A DNA stretch of 64,000 nucleotides, from positions 248,001-312,000 of the forward strand of contig NZ_JAPMLP010000001.1 in the NCBI RefSeq assembly GCF_026410285.1, read 5' to 3'. Source of the stretch: Sulfitobacter sp. F26169L. Its GTDB lineage: Bacteria > Pseudomonadota > Alphaproteobacteria > Rhodobacterales > Rhodobacteraceae. Shown in pieces: positions 37,647 through 47,035 of the stretch; positions within the stretch are counted from its first letter, which is position 1; the number at the start of each line of letters is the position of its first letter. Both the position numbers and the translations under genes were made by a program. The notes under the pieces were generated by a model, which did not search any database, was not told the DNA's origin, and saw only the letters and a program-made list of their open reading frames with translations.

Positions 37647-38621
37647 CTAGATTTTGGCTGCATCCTTCATGGCATCGGCCCCTTTTTTCCACAAGTTACC
37701 CTGCCACAATTCCTCCAGACCTGTTTCACCGCTGGCGCCTTCGGTTATGAGGTAATCATAATAGGAGGTCGGTTTGTGACCTGTCAGGTTGTAAAAATCG
37801 GGGCTGCAACGGGTGTAAAATCCGTTTGTCAGATATTCAAAGAATTCGGCCCGCGTTGCCCCGAAATCCGCTTCGAAATCAATCATCGACTGGGCGCGGT
37901 ATTCGATGTCTTTTCCCATGGCGCGGCCCAGATCGGCGGCGATTTCTGCCATCGATTGCGGGGCAGGGCCGGTGATGTCGTAAAATTTGTCAGCGTGTTT
38001 TTCCGGCCCCTCGCTCAGAATAATGGCCGCTGCTTCTGCGATGTCGCGGGTTGCCACAAATGAATTTCGCATGTTGCCCAAGGGGTTTGAAAACCAGCCC
38101 TCGTTGCCGATCGTTTCGCAGTCGGTTTTCAACAGATGGTTCATGAAAAAGTTGTTGCGCAGGGCGGTCACTTTTAGCCCTTCGTCAATCAGCGCCTTTT
38201 CGCCCCACCAGTAATGTTGCAGCATCAACGGGATGCCCGCGCCCGCGCGCGAGGCATGTTGATCGGGATCATAGGACGCGGTGTTGGTATCAGCGCCCAT
38301 GCAACTGATCCGCACCACATGATCGATCTGGTCGCGCCGCTCGCCCAAAGCGCGTGAAAACGCGAGGTGGTGTTGCAACATCGGATCAAGAGACGCGGAA
38401 TAGACCGACGTGACACCATCAAGCGCCGCGTCCCAGGTGGTGGGTTCGGTGAGATCGAGTTTAACCACCTCGTCTGCGCCCAGCTCCTTTAGACTGTCAG
38501 CCTTGTCGTCGCTGAAATAGCAGGCGCGCACAGTTATTGTGTCATCGGTAGCCAGACGCGCCACCAGTTCCTTGCCGATGCGACCGGTTGCAGAGGTGAT
38601 GAGAACAGTTTTCCGCGCCAT
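37647..38621 (-). CDS. NmrA-like NAD(P)-binding protein
   Basis: An atypical short-chain dehydrogenase of the NmrA/quinone oxidoreductase-like group, 324 residues. The nucleotide-binding motif VLITSATGRIGKEL starts at residue 4, using TGRIG in place of TGxxGxxG. The Tyr/Lys pair of classical SDR enzymes is not evident, in line with NmrA-like proteins that sense or reduce via NAD(P)H. ATG 38621 is preferred because AGGGA precedes it; the open frame to 38651 adds ten residues. A single gene convergent with the LprI-like gene. Substrate unknown. Confidence 0.85.
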   Translation of the reverse strand: MARKTVLITSATGRIGKELVARLATDDTITVRACYFSDDKADSLKELGADEVVKLDLTEPTTWDAALDGVTSVYSASLDPMLQHHLAFSRALGERRDQIDHVVRISCMGADTNTASYDPDQHASRAGAGIPLMLQHYWWGEKALIDEGLKVTALRNNFFMNHLLKTDCETIGNEGWFSNPLGNMRNSFVATRDIAEAAAIILSEGPEKHADKFYDITGPAPQSMAEIAADLGRAMGKDIEYRAQSMIDFEADFGATRAEFFEYLTNGFYTRCSPDFYNLTGHKPTSYYDYLITEGASGETGLEELWQGNLWKKGADAMKDAAKI

Positions 38622-38721
38622 TTCGATCCCTTTCGTGAATGGTGTTTTCACAACCTGACTGGGTTACCACGCAAAGGCAACCAACCCCCGCCAAATCTCT
38701 TATCAAAGGAGTGAGGCCGTT

Positions 38722-39150
38722 TCAGCTTGGGCGGCTGAGGACATAGGTTGCAGCGCCAGTCAGGCAGATCGCTTGAACTACCAGCACACCGGTGGGAACA
38801 GCCATCGCAACGCTTAGCACAAAGGTGGCCGCCATCATCGCGGTCGCCATTAGCTTGTAACGCGGTGCTATTGCACCATTTGCACGCCAGTCCGCAATGA
38901 TTGGACCGAATGTCCGGTTGCGGTTCAAACGCTCCGCCAGTGCGGGAGAAGACTTTGCAAACAAAAACGCGGCGAGGATCACAAACGGCGTCGTGGGAAG
39001 CACCGGCAGCACGATGCCGATTATACCAAGAACAAGTGATAGCGCGCCCAGAGTTATCCAGACTCCTTTCAGCGCAGACCCCGCCAAGGAGGTACGCACC
39101 ACAGGCGCATCATTTCGGGGCGTCTGCTGTTCCGGAGGGTGATTTTCCAT
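38722..39150 (-). CDS. DUF454 (YbaN-like) inner-membrane protein
   Basis: A 142-residue protein with a hydrophilic N-terminus of 25 residues, a hydrophobic region (WITLGALSLVLGIIGIVLPVLPTTPFVIL) holding the family motif LPTTPF near residue 53, a conserved AFLFAKSSPALAERL stretch and two more helices at the C-terminus. DUF454 proteins are widespread; their function is unknown. It stands alone between the NmrA-like gene and a divergent DUF1275 gene. Confidence 0.88.
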   Translation of the reverse strand: MENHPPEQQTPRNDAPVVRTSLAGSALKGVWITLGALSLVLGIIGIVLPVLPTTPFVILAAFLFAKSSPALAERLNRNRTFGPIIADWRANGAIAPRYKLMATAMMAATFVLSVAMAVPTGVLVVQAICLTGAATYVLSRPS

Positions 39151-39329
39151 TCGCTCGAACCTGTTTTGTTGCGCGCCTTATATCCGTAATGGCACTCTTG
39201 AAAACCTAATTCCGGTTTGCGCAATTTCCAGATGTGGCGGCCTGTCCGGCAGCGGGCCAGTGACACGCCAAAGATTGCTTCCGATATTGTAACCAGCTAA
39301 CCCAGTGAGGTGAGCAGAAAAAGGGCAAG

Positions 39330-40064
39330 TTGACTTCGCCGTGTACTATGGGGGCGGCGGCGGCCAAAGTGCAGAAAGATAAAGCGCGAGGTTACAGATT
39401 GATTACCAAACTGCCCGGCTGGATCGAACTCGCCGCCCTGCTGCTGGCGTTTATCGCAGGTTTTATGAATGTTGTTGGCCTGTTGGGATTTGACCGGCTG
39501 GCCATTTCGCATGTGTCGGGAAATGCGTCGATGTTGGGGGCGACGATGGCTGATGCGTCGTTTCCGGCGGTGGGGCAATTGATCGGTATCCTGATTGCGT
39601 TTGTGCTGGGCGCTGCCATTTCCGGTGGCCTTTTGCGGCGCGGCGCATTGGTTGCAGATAGCCGTTACACAATTGCGCTGATCATAGAGGCGGCTCTGAT
39701 ATTTGTGGCCTACGGTCTGCTGAAAAACGGTATTGCCCAAGGCTATTTTGCGGTCGCAGCTGCGTGCGGGGCGCAGAACGCGCTGGCAACAACCTACAGC
39801 GGCGGGATCGTGCGCACGACCCACCTGACGGGTATCTTCACCGATCTGGGGCTGATGTTGGGCACGCGCATACGTGGCGGCAATGTTGATGGGCGCAAGG
39901 CAGCCTTGTTTCTGCTCATCACTGCGGGCTTTTTGTCGGGCGGGATGTTGGGGGCCTTATTATATCCGAAATTTGCATTCGCCGCGCTCTTCCTGCCTAT
40001 GATTGTCTGTCTGGCAATGGCACTTGCTTTCTGGATCGGACTGAAACGCTCCGCACGCGATTAG
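39330..40064 (+). CDS. DUF1275 (YoaK-like) membrane protein
   Basis: An inner-membrane protein of up to 244 residues with six hydrophobic helices starting at ELAALLLAFIAGFMNVVGLL near residue 34. The ISHVSGNASMLGATMAD block and ATTYSGGIVRTTHLTGIFTDLGLMLG are DUF1275 hallmarks. The start is uncertain: TTG 39330 has AAGGG close by, ATG 39348 has no clear ribosome site, and TTG 39399 has GAGG seven bases before it. Function is unknown. Confidence 0.85.
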   Translation: MTSPCTMGAAAAKVQKDKARGYRLITKLPGWIELAALLLAFIAGFMNVVGLLGFDRLAISHVSGNASMLGATMADASFPAVGQLIGILIAFVLGAAISGGLLRRGALVADSRYTIALIIEAALIFVAYGLLKNGIAQGYFAVAAACGAQNALATTYSGGIVRTTHLTGIFTDLGLMLGTRIRGGNVDGRKAALFLLITAGFLSGGMLGALLYPKFAFAALFLPMIVCLAMALAFWIGLKRSARD

Positions 40065-40182
40065 GAGCGATTGGGAGATGATTTGCACAACGGCAGCGCA
40101 AAAAAACTGCCTGCGGTTTGAACATGCAGCGGTATTGGGCTAGCTGGTATTCGATATTATCAACAGACGCGGGGCAGATACG

Positions 40183-40923
40183 TTGGACAGCGACAAACGA
40201 AAGCGTGTATCGGATATGCTCGCCGCTACCAGACGCTGGTTGGCCAGCGGACCCGGTATCATCCTGATCGCCCTGATGGCGATGGCATCGCTGATCTGGG
40301 CTTTTTTTGAAATTGCCGATGCTGTAGGCGAGAACGAAACCGACCGGTTCGACAGGCTGGTCATGCAAGCCCTGCGCAATCCCGCAGATATGGACGACCC
40401 CCTCGGCCCGGTATGGGTACAGGAACTTGCCCGTGACATAACGGCGCTGGGCGGGGTTGGTGTGCTTACATTCTTTGTGGTGGCGGCTGCGGGGTATTTG
40501 TGGTTGGCGCGTGATCGCGGGCTTTCAGTTTTCCTGCTCGCTTCGGTCTCGACAGGTGTGCTGCTCAGCCAGGGGTTGAAAACGGTCTTCGATCGCGCGC
40601 GGCCTGATATCGTTTCGCTAGAAACCGCAGTTTACACCGCGAGTTTTCCCAGCGGTCATTCGCTGATGGCTGCCGTTGTGTACCTGACACTGGCGGTTTT
40701 GCTGGCGCGCAAACTGGACCGCAAGGTAATCAAAACCTATATTCTCGGGCTGGCGATGTTTTTGGTGATCACGATCGGGTTAAGCCGGATCTATCTGGGC
40801 GTGCATTGGCCGACCGATGTGCTGGCGGGGTGGGTCATGGGGGCGGCATGGGCGCTGTTGTGCGGATTGTTCGCCAGATGGCTGGCCGGCCGTGGCAGTG
40901 TCGGGCGCGAAACCGCGACGTGA
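40183..40923 (+). CDS. PAP2 family phosphatase
   Basis: A membrane-bound lipid or undecaprenyl-pyrophosphate phosphatase-like enzyme of 246 residues. All three acid phosphatase motifs are present in order: KTVFDRARP near residue 140, SFPSGHS near 158 and SRIYLGVHWPTD near 205, the two His being catalytic. Five to six helices flank these motifs. It starts with TTG at 40183. It could be a second, PAP2-type undecaprenyl phosphatase or a phosphatidate phosphatase; sequence does not decide. Confidence 0.92.
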   Translation: MDSDKRKRVSDMLAATRRWLASGPGIILIALMAMASLIWAFFEIADAVGENETDRFDRLVMQALRNPADMDDPLGPVWVQELARDITALGGVGVLTFFVVAAAGYLWLARDRGLSVFLLASVSTGVLLSQGLKTVFDRARPDIVSLETAVYTASFPSGHSLMAAVVYLTLAVLLARKLDRKVIKTYILGLAMFLVITIGLSRIYLGVHWPTDVLAGWVMGAAWALLCGLFARWLAGRGSVGRETAT

Positions 40924-40957
40924 TTTCACGGGGGCAGGGCAGCGGCTCAGTGTCGCG

Positions 40958-43489
40958 CTACTGTTCTTTCAGCGCCTTTCGTGGCTTGGATAACCCTTCG
41001 GCCAGTTTTTCGAGCGGGATGCCCCGCCTGAGCGCGCTTTCCTGAACAGCACCCTGAATGACCTTGCTGCGTCTAAGCAGACGCAGGAATTTGGTCTCGT
41101 CCAGTACCAATAAAGTTGTCGGCGCGATCGCGCGTACTTTCGCGCGTTGAGGGCGGCGCATGAGCAAGCTCATCTGGCCGAACATCTCACCACGTCCAAG
41201 CCGCCATTTCTGTCCTGCAACATCCAGCTCAACAGCGCCTGAAGCGACAAAGAAGACACGGCGCTGGGCACTGTCGCGGTGCAAGATATCCTCTCCCGGA
41301 TTGATGTATCGGGTGACGAGTGAGCGCGCCAGACGTTTCAACACGGCGTCGTCCATGCCGGAAAACAGCGGGAATTGGCGGACAAGTTCGGCTTTTTGCA
41401 GGGTCAGGTCCAGCAGCGGCGCCGCCTCGGCGCGGTTGCGGCGTGCAGTGATATCGAGGTTCAGCGCGCTGTGGACTTCCTCGCCGATCAGCCCGTCCTC
41501 AAGCAGGCTGTCGTATTCGCGCTCTTCCAGACGCAGGGCCGTGCGGCGGATAAACCGCCGCTCCATTTCTTCGGCATAGCCGGGGTACTGCAACCGCAAT
41601 CCCTCCAGAGCCTGCTCAACCGTTTCAATCCGCCGGTCCAACATTCCGTGCAGCAATTCCGCCACGCGGCGGCCATGAATGCGGCGGATGCGCCCGTCGA
41701 TAAATCCGTGCAGATCACGCAGGATCAGCCGCTGTGCCAGCAATAGACCAAAGCGGGTCGCCGTGATCCGCGCCAGGGGAAGTGAAAACCGCAGGCGGTT
41801 ATGAAGAAAAATCGCTGCTCTGAGCCCGCGGTTATAGCCAAGACTGCGCGCCGCTGCCTTTTTGTAACCGCTGCGCCCGTCAAAACGCGAACCTTCAATC
41901 AGTGCATCCGCATCCGACAGCAGCTGTTCGGACAGCGCGGATGAAATGGTACGATCACGGAAGCGCGCGATGATTGAATCCCGCTCCGCACTGGCCAGCG
42001 CGATCAGCCCCAGCGTGATCCGGTCACGGTCCAGCACGTCAACGCTTTCGTCGGCCGATTTGACCGCAACATCCAGACGTTCGCCAAATTCGATCGCTTC
42101 GGCGCGCACGGTTTCCTTGCTCAGTTCATAGTTTCCCGTAACCTTGGCTAGATCCTCGCGCACGGTCTGCAAGGCAACGGCGATGACCTGATTGTACAGG
42201 GCATTGTCCAGTGGTGACAGTTTGTCGAGCCCGAGCCAGCCGATCACCATGCGCAGGGTGGTTCCCTGTATCAACAGCGTGAACAGGGTGAACCCGGTGG
42301 CCAGTATGGCAACCTGCTGCTTGATCTCGACTGAAATCGCCGCGCTTTCGGTGACGGCAAGGGCCAGCGACAGGGTGACCGCCCCGCGTAGACCACCCCA
42401 CATGATCGCCACGCGGTAGGGGCGCTCGACCACAGGCGAAAGGCCAAGCCGCGTCAGCAATGGCAGCAGCCCGTAAAGGATCAGCGCGCGTGCGACGATA
42501 GCTGCGAGGACAACAACCATGATCAGGCCGATATCCTTGAGCTGGATTGTCTCCAGCATCCGCGGGATCAGAAGGGCGGCGAGAATAAAGATCAGCGCAC
42601 CCGCCCAATGGGCCAGCAAATCCCAGACTTCGCGCAGGTTCTGCCATGTTGCGGGGGGCAGCCGGCGCGGACCGGCCAGTTGCAATGTCATCGCGGCGAC
42701 AACCACGGCAATGACACCCGACGCACCAACAGATTGTTCAGCCACGATATAGGCAAGATAGGGCAGGGCGATGGATATGGAGATTACCGCCAGTTCGAAC
42801 TGGCTGAACAGCGCCATCACCCAGATGGCAATGCGTGCGGCAATCCAGCCCACCAGAACACCACCCACCAGCAAAACGGGAAACCGCGCCAGTGCAGCCT
42901 GCACCGACGGATCAGGCACGCCGGCCATTACAAATTCCATAAACAGACCTGCCAGCGCAATCGCGGCGGCGTCATTCAGCAGGCTTTCCCCTTCGATGAT
43001 CCGCGCAAGGCGGCGCGGCGCCGAGATCGAGCGGAAAATGCTGACCACTGCCGATGGATCTGTGGTGGATACAATTGCACCCACCAGCAGGGCCGCCGAC
43101 AGCGACAGTGTGCTGACAAACGCCAGCGAATACCCGACTACAAAAGTGGCCACAAAAACCGCTACAACCGCCAGCACAAGGATCGGCACCCAGTCGTCAG
43201 CCATGCGCCGCAGGTTCAGCCCCAGCGTAACCTGAAACACCAGCGTAGGCAGAAAGACATACAAGAAGACATTGGACTTGATCGGCAGAGCAAGGATGGC
43301 CACCGCAACCGGATTAAGCGCATCCGTCAGATCGGTGCGCAGAAAGAACGTGGCCGCCACCCCGACAAAAATGCCAAGGCAGGCGATGATCACCGCATAG
43401 GGCAGGCGCAGGTAATGGGCCAGCGGCTCGGCTGCGCCGATCAGCAGGAACAGGGATGCGATGATTGTGGTGACCAGAATAATATCCAT
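40958..43489 (-). CDS. Na+/H+ antiporter (CPA1/NhaP type) with C-terminal cNMP-binding-like domain
   Basis: An 843-residue protein with three parts. Residues 1-410 form a 12-helix cation:proton antiporter domain, with the ion-site motif STTDPSAVVSIFR near 140 and ESLLNDAAAIAL near 165, plus GGLRGAVTLSLALAV near 370. Residues 430-690 are a long helical cytoplasmic region, and residues 700-820 a cyclic-nucleotide-binding-like domain (NPGEDILHRDSAQRRVFFV, RGEMFGQMSLL). The arrangement resembles SOS1/plant-type and bacterial NhaP antiporters. Regulation by a nucleotide is inferred from the tail only. Confidence 0.92.
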   Translation of the reverse strand: MDIILVTTIIASLFLLIGAAEPLAHYLRLPYAVIIACLGIFVGVAATFFLRTDLTDALNPVAVAILALPIKSNVFLYVFLPTLVFQVTLGLNLRRMADDWVPILVLAVVAVFVATFVVGYSLAFVSTLSLSAALLVGAIVSTTDPSAVVSIFRSISAPRRLARIIEGESLLNDAAAIALAGLFMEFVMAGVPDPSVQAALARFPVLLVGGVLVGWIAARIAIWVMALFSQFELAVISISIALPYLAYIVAEQSVGASGVIAVVVAAMTLQLAGPRRLPPATWQNLREVWDLLAHWAGALIFILAALLIPRMLETIQLKDIGLIMVVVLAAIVARALILYGLLPLLTRLGLSPVVERPYRVAIMWGGLRGAVTLSLALAVTESAAISVEIKQQVAILATGFTLFTLLIQGTTLRMVIGWLGLDKLSPLDNALYNQVIAVALQTVREDLAKVTGNYELSKETVRAEAIEFGERLDVAVKSADESVDVLDRDRITLGLIALASAERDSIIARFRDRTISSALSEQLLSDADALIEGSRFDGRSGYKKAAARSLGYNRGLRAAIFLHNRLRFSLPLARITATRFGLLLAQRLILRDLHGFIDGRIRRIHGRRVAELLHGMLDRRIETVEQALEGLRLQYPGYAEEMERRFIRRTALRLEEREYDSLLEDGLIGEEVHSALNLDITARRNRAEAAPLLDLTLQKAELVRQFPLFSGMDDAVLKRLARSLVTRYINPGEDILHRDSAQRRVFFVASGAVELDVAGQKWRLGRGEMFGQMSLLMRRPQRAKVRAIAPTTLLVLDETKFLRLLRRSKVIQGAVQESALRRGIPLEKLAEGLSKPRKALKEQ

Positions 43490-43518
43490 ACCGCAAAACC
43501 TACCAGATTTTCAGGCAT

Positions 43519-43545
43519 AAAAAAGCGCCGCCTGGCGGGCGGGTT
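43519..43545 (-). terminator. GC-rich hairpin with T tract after the ABC-2 permease operon
   Basis: On the minus strand a GC-rich sequence (43525-43543) with a short imperfect stem is followed by TTTTTT (43519-43524). It lies about 40 bases past the stop of the last permease gene and just before the antiporter start, so it probably separates the two units. Confidence 0.5.
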
Positions 43546-43579
43546 TTCGATGGTAGGGCTGGCGACAGCGTGGCGGTTT

Positions 43580-44716
43580 TCATTTGCCTGCCTGCTGGCG
43601 CGGGGGGCTGGACAACTGGTAAATGGCCACTGCCAGCGCCGTATATCCAATGGCGAGGATGATCTGTAGCTGCACCGTACCGGCAATGTCCTGCGGTGAG
43701 GCACCCATCTGGTTTACCGCCACAAACGCCGAAATCGCGCTGGAGGAAGGCACCAGCAGGGACAGGATATGCAAATGCTGGGGGATCGATTCAATCGGCC
43801 ACGCAATGCCCGACAGAAAAAACAGCGGCAGCCCCATCACCACCAGAAAGAACACCACGCCCTCGCGCCACGGGATCAATAGCGCAATGGCAAACCCCAT
43901 CGCAGTGCAGGCACAGATGAACGGCAGCGCGACCAGCAAAAGCGTGCTGAAATCTCCGGTGCGTGGAATGCCGTAAAAAAGCGGCAGTAAAAGCTGCGTA
44001 AACGCAACCCAGACCACATACAGGCCAATATAGGCCACCGGCGTGGCCCACATCCGCAATCCTGTAGGCATTCTGCGCCCGGCATGAAGCAGGCCGATCC
44101 CCATCATCAGGGTTTGCTGTAAAATCAGCACAAACGAGGCAGGCACCACATAGCTGGCATAGCCGCCCTGCGGGTTGAATACCTTGATGTTTGTTACGCT
44201 CACAGGAGAGAGCGATGCGCGCGCCTGAACATCGTCCATACCCGTGGCCGTCAGCCGCTCGAAATTGACCTCGGCACCGACGGCGCGCGCAACTGTCGTG
44301 ACGGCTTCCATGATGTTGGAATAGACCAGCAGGTAACTGCCGTCGCCGAATGCGGCGATCGGGGCAGGAACTTGTGCCAGAATATCCTTTTCAAATCCCG
44401 CAGGAATGATGACGATGCCATAGGCTTCACGGCGGAAAAACGCATCGCGGGCGGCGTCCATGTTGGGCATGGCGGACACGATTTCAACCTGATCGCTGGC
44501 GTCGATCCGGCGCAGGAAGCTGCGGCTTGCGGCGGAATTGTCCTGATCAATCGCCACAATCGGCACATCGCGAACGACCTCGCCCACAAACGGCTGCGGA
44601 TAGAGCACACTGTAAATCAGAATGCCTGCGATCATCGTCATCCGCGCATTTGGATCGCCCAGCAGGGTGCGCAAGGCGGCAGTAACCTCGGACAGAAAAA
44701 GCCGCAGCGAAATCAT
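43580..44716 (-). CDS. ABC-2 type permease, second subunit
   Basis: A 378-residue membrane protein of the YhhJ/YbhR-like ABC-2 family: one N-terminal helix, a long periplasmic region (about residues 40-180, with VPIVAIDQDNSAASRSFLRR), then five C-terminal helices (including SFVLILQQTLMMGIGLLHAG and GMPLFFLSGIAWPIESIP-like FFLSGIAWPIESIP). ATG 44716 overlaps the stop of the upstream permease by four bases (ATGA). Together with its partner and the membrane fusion protein it resembles a drug or small-molecule exporter, but no ATPase gene is next to it. Confidence 0.88.
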   Translation of the reverse strand: MISLRLFLSEVTAALRTLLGDPNARMTMIAGILIYSVLYPQPFVGEVVRDVPIVAIDQDNSAASRSFLRRIDASDQVEIVSAMPNMDAARDAFFRREAYGIVIIPAGFEKDILAQVPAPIAAFGDGSYLLVYSNIMEAVTTVARAVGAEVNFERLTATGMDDVQARASLSPVSVTNIKVFNPQGGYASYVVPASFVLILQQTLMMGIGLLHAGRRMPTGLRMWATPVAYIGLYVVWVAFTQLLLPLFYGIPRTGDFSTLLLVALPFICACTAMGFAIALLIPWREGVVFFLVVMGLPLFFLSGIAWPIESIPQHLHILSLLVPSSSAISAFVAVNQMGASPQDIAGTVQLQIILAIGYTALAVAIYQLSSPPRQQAGK

Positions 44717-45906
44717 GTGTTCACCCCGACCGTCTGAGGGGCGCGCCGTGATGCGCGGTATATCATCGCCCACAACAGGGCGGTGAAGGCGACAAGCAGC
44801 GCAAACAGCCACAGCATTGCAGGCAGGGAGTATTCCAGCGGCGCGCCGCGCAGGGTTTGATCTGTGCGCAGTTGCAGATAGGGAGTGAGCGGAATGATAG
44901 ATCCCCACGCCTGCGCGAAGTCAGACATTCCGAAACGCGGAAAGCTGACACCGGCAAAGCCGAAGGCGGGCGCAACGATAACGGCCATCATGCCCAAGGC
45001 GCCGGTGGTGTCGCGCGCGATCATCGCCACACATGCGCCAAGCATTTGACAGGCCAGAATGAACAGCAATCCGTTCAGGAAAAACACCGCAACATTGCCA
45101 CGAAAATCCGCACCGAAGAAGATAAACAATAAAACGTCCCCCAACAGAAGGACCAGCGTACCCAGCACGGTATAGGGCAGCAGTTTGCCCAATATTGCCT
45201 GCGCGGGCGTTTTGGACAGATGCATCAGCCGCGCAATTCCGCCTGCCGAATGACGCTCGCGCGAGAATGACAGCACAGCGGCGGCACAGATGAAAATCTG
45301 CATCACGGTCGGTATGATCGCCGACAGCAGGAACTGGATGTAATCCAGCGACGGGTTGAACAGCGGGCTTTGTTGCACGGGGATCGGGGTGATCAGCTCT
45401 GCCGCGCGGTCAGGTCCGACGCCGTTACTTTCCAGCAGGCGCAGCGACACACCGGCAGAAAATGTCAGCGCGGTGGTAAGCATACTGCGCGCAGCCGTAC
45501 CACCAGCGGCGAGAAACTGGTTATTGGAAAAAATCACGATTTCCGGGCTCTGGCCCAGTTGCAGGTTGCGCTCCATCTGTGGCGGGATCATCAGGATTGC
45601 GTATACCTCGTGGGCGACCAGTGCCTGACGCGCTTGGGCAAGGGAGGGAACCTGCCGCGCGACAGCGACATCGGATGCACCGTCAACCATGCGCACCACC
45701 TGCCGAGACAGGGTTGAGCCGTCAAGATCCACGACCGCCACAGGCAGATCGCGCGGCAGACCCGGCGCAAAAACCGCCGCCAACGCGATAAAGATGATCA
45801 GCGGCATCGGGGCCAGCATAAAGGCCAGCGCCGGACGCGCCGCGATCTGGCGCAATTCGCGACCCAGAATGTGACGAAAGCCGAAAAGGGATGCCCGGGC
45901 GGTCAC
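44713..45906 (-). CDS. ABC-2 type permease, first subunit
   Basis: A 397-residue membrane protein with the same plan as its neighbour: a helix near residue 30, a periplasmic domain with DLPVAVVDLDGSTLSRQVVR and VYAILMIPPQMERN, and a C-terminal set of five helices (SAIIPTVMQIFICAAAVLSF, LGTLVLLLGDVLLFIFFG, AVIVAPAFGFAGVSFP and others). The probable start is GTG 45906, five bases past the stop of the fusion protein gene. It is a paralogue of the second permease and probably forms a heterodimer with it. Confidence 0.88.
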   Translation of the reverse strand: MTARASLFGFRHILGRELRQIAARPALAFMLAPMPLIIFIALAAVFAPGLPRDLPVAVVDLDGSTLSRQVVRMVDGASDVAVARQVPSLAQARQALVAHEVYAILMIPPQMERNLQLGQSPEIVIFSNNQFLAAGGTAARSMLTTALTFSAGVSLRLLESNGVGPDRAAELITPIPVQQSPLFNPSLDYIQFLLSAIIPTVMQIFICAAAVLSFSRERHSAGGIARLMHLSKTPAQAILGKLLPYTVLGTLVLLLGDVLLFIFFGADFRGNVAVFFLNGLLFILACQMLGACVAMIARDTTGALGMMAVIVAPAFGFAGVSFPRFGMSDFAQAWGSIIPLTPYLQLRTDQTLRGAPLEYSLPAMLWLFALLVAFTALLWAMIYRASRRAPQTVGVNT

Positions 45907-45911
45907 GGGAT

Positions 45912-46910
45912 TTACCCGCCGCTGCGGGTGGTTGCAGGCCAGTCGACCAGCGCGCTCATCCCGGGACGCAGGTTATGCACCTGTTCAACCGGCTCTGCAC
46001 GCACCGAGAACGTTCGCAGATCGAAATCACCCGTCGCTTTGGTGGCGCGCCAGTTGGCATAGCTGCCTTCTACGTTGATCGCTGTGATCGTGGCGGGAAT
46101 TGACCCGTGATCAGGCCCCAGTGCAGGCACACGCACCTCAAGCGGTTGGCCAACCTCCAGCCCTTCCAACAGGTCTTCGCGCAAATTGAAGGTGAACCAT
46201 GCGTGATCCACATCGACAACCGAAATCAGCGGCGCGCCCGCACTGAACAGCTTGCCCACTTCGGCGGTGCGGGTCGTTACCTCTCCGTCGATGGGGGACA
46301 CGACGGTCAGTTCGTCCACATTCGCCTTTAGCTGGGCGCGATTGGCTTCTGCCTGCTTTACCTGTGCTACAGCCACAGCCTTTTGTTCCTCGCTGGTGCC
46401 ATTGCGGGCCTGATCCAGATTTGCCTGCGCCGCGGCCTGCGCCTGAATGGCGGCGTTAAGCGTATTGGTGATCTGGTCAAGATTTGCCTGCGACACGACA
46501 GAATTTTCGCGCAGCTTGATGATCCGGTCATAGTTGCTCTGCGCGAGTGTCACATCAGCCACGGCCTTGCTTAACTGCGCCTCATAAACCGCAATTGTTT
46601 CGGGACGGGTTGAAAAGGCAAGATCGCGGTTTGCTTCGGCCACCGCAATGGCCGCCTGCGCTGTAGCCAGTTGCGCCATCAGTTGGGGGCTTTGCAGTTG
46701 CACAACGACATCGCCTGCGCTGACCCGATCGCCAAACCCGACAGGTGTTTCCGACACCCGTGCCGTAATTTGTGCGGACAGGTCAATCCGCGTGGCTTCA
46801 ACCTCGCCCTGCACCAGATAAGTTGCAGGCTGGCGCACCGACCACATCAAAAGGGCGGCCACCGCCACAACAGCCAATACGGCCAGAATTGCAGTTCTAC
46901 TTGTCTTCAT
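45912..46910 (-). CDS. Membrane fusion protein (HlyD/YhiI-like)
   Basis: Periplasmic adaptor of an exporter, 332 residues from ATG 46910 (GAGGT nine bases upstream). It has a single N-terminal anchor (AILAVLAVVAVAALLMW), a biotinyl-lipoyl half-motif (VEATRIDLSAQITARVSE), a coiled-coil hairpin rich in Ala/Gln (residues about 85-190), the second lipoyl half (LTVVSPIDGEVTTRTAEVG) and a beta-barrel with AWFTFNLREDLLEGLEVGQ. It is first in an operon with two ABC-2 permeases. It is not a type I secretion HlyD for the RTX proteins at 3-9 kb, as no HlyB-like ATPase accompanies it. Confidence 0.9.
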   Translation of the reverse strand: MKTSRTAILAVLAVVAVAALLMWSVRQPATYLVQGEVEATRIDLSAQITARVSETPVGFGDRVSAGDVVVQLQSPQLMAQLATAQAAIAVAEANRDLAFSTRPETIAVYEAQLSKAVADVTLAQSNYDRIIKLRENSVVSQANLDQITNTLNAAIQAQAAAQANLDQARNGTSEEQKAVAVAQVKQAEANRAQLKANVDELTVVSPIDGEVTTRTAEVGKLFSAGAPLISVVDVDHAWFTFNLREDLLEGLEVGQPLEVRVPALGPDHGSIPATITAINVEGSYANWRATKATGDFDLRTFSVRAEPVEQVHNLRPGMSALVDWPATTRSGG

Positions 46911-47035
46911 GTCGGCTGACCTCGGGCTTGGCAGGTGAACGTGGGCAAGCGGTGATTGCATCGCCGCGCATCTTGAACAGGCAAGCTACATACCGCGGTG
47001 ACGACCCACAAGGGCAGGCGGGCTGTGACGCTGTG

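Noticed and set aside
45912-46910. Reading the membrane fusion protein as the HlyD of a type I system for the RTX proteins
   Set aside because: It is far from the RTX genes and is coupled to two ABC-2 permeases, with no HlyB-type exporter; its length and lipoyl-coil layout match YhiI-like adaptors.
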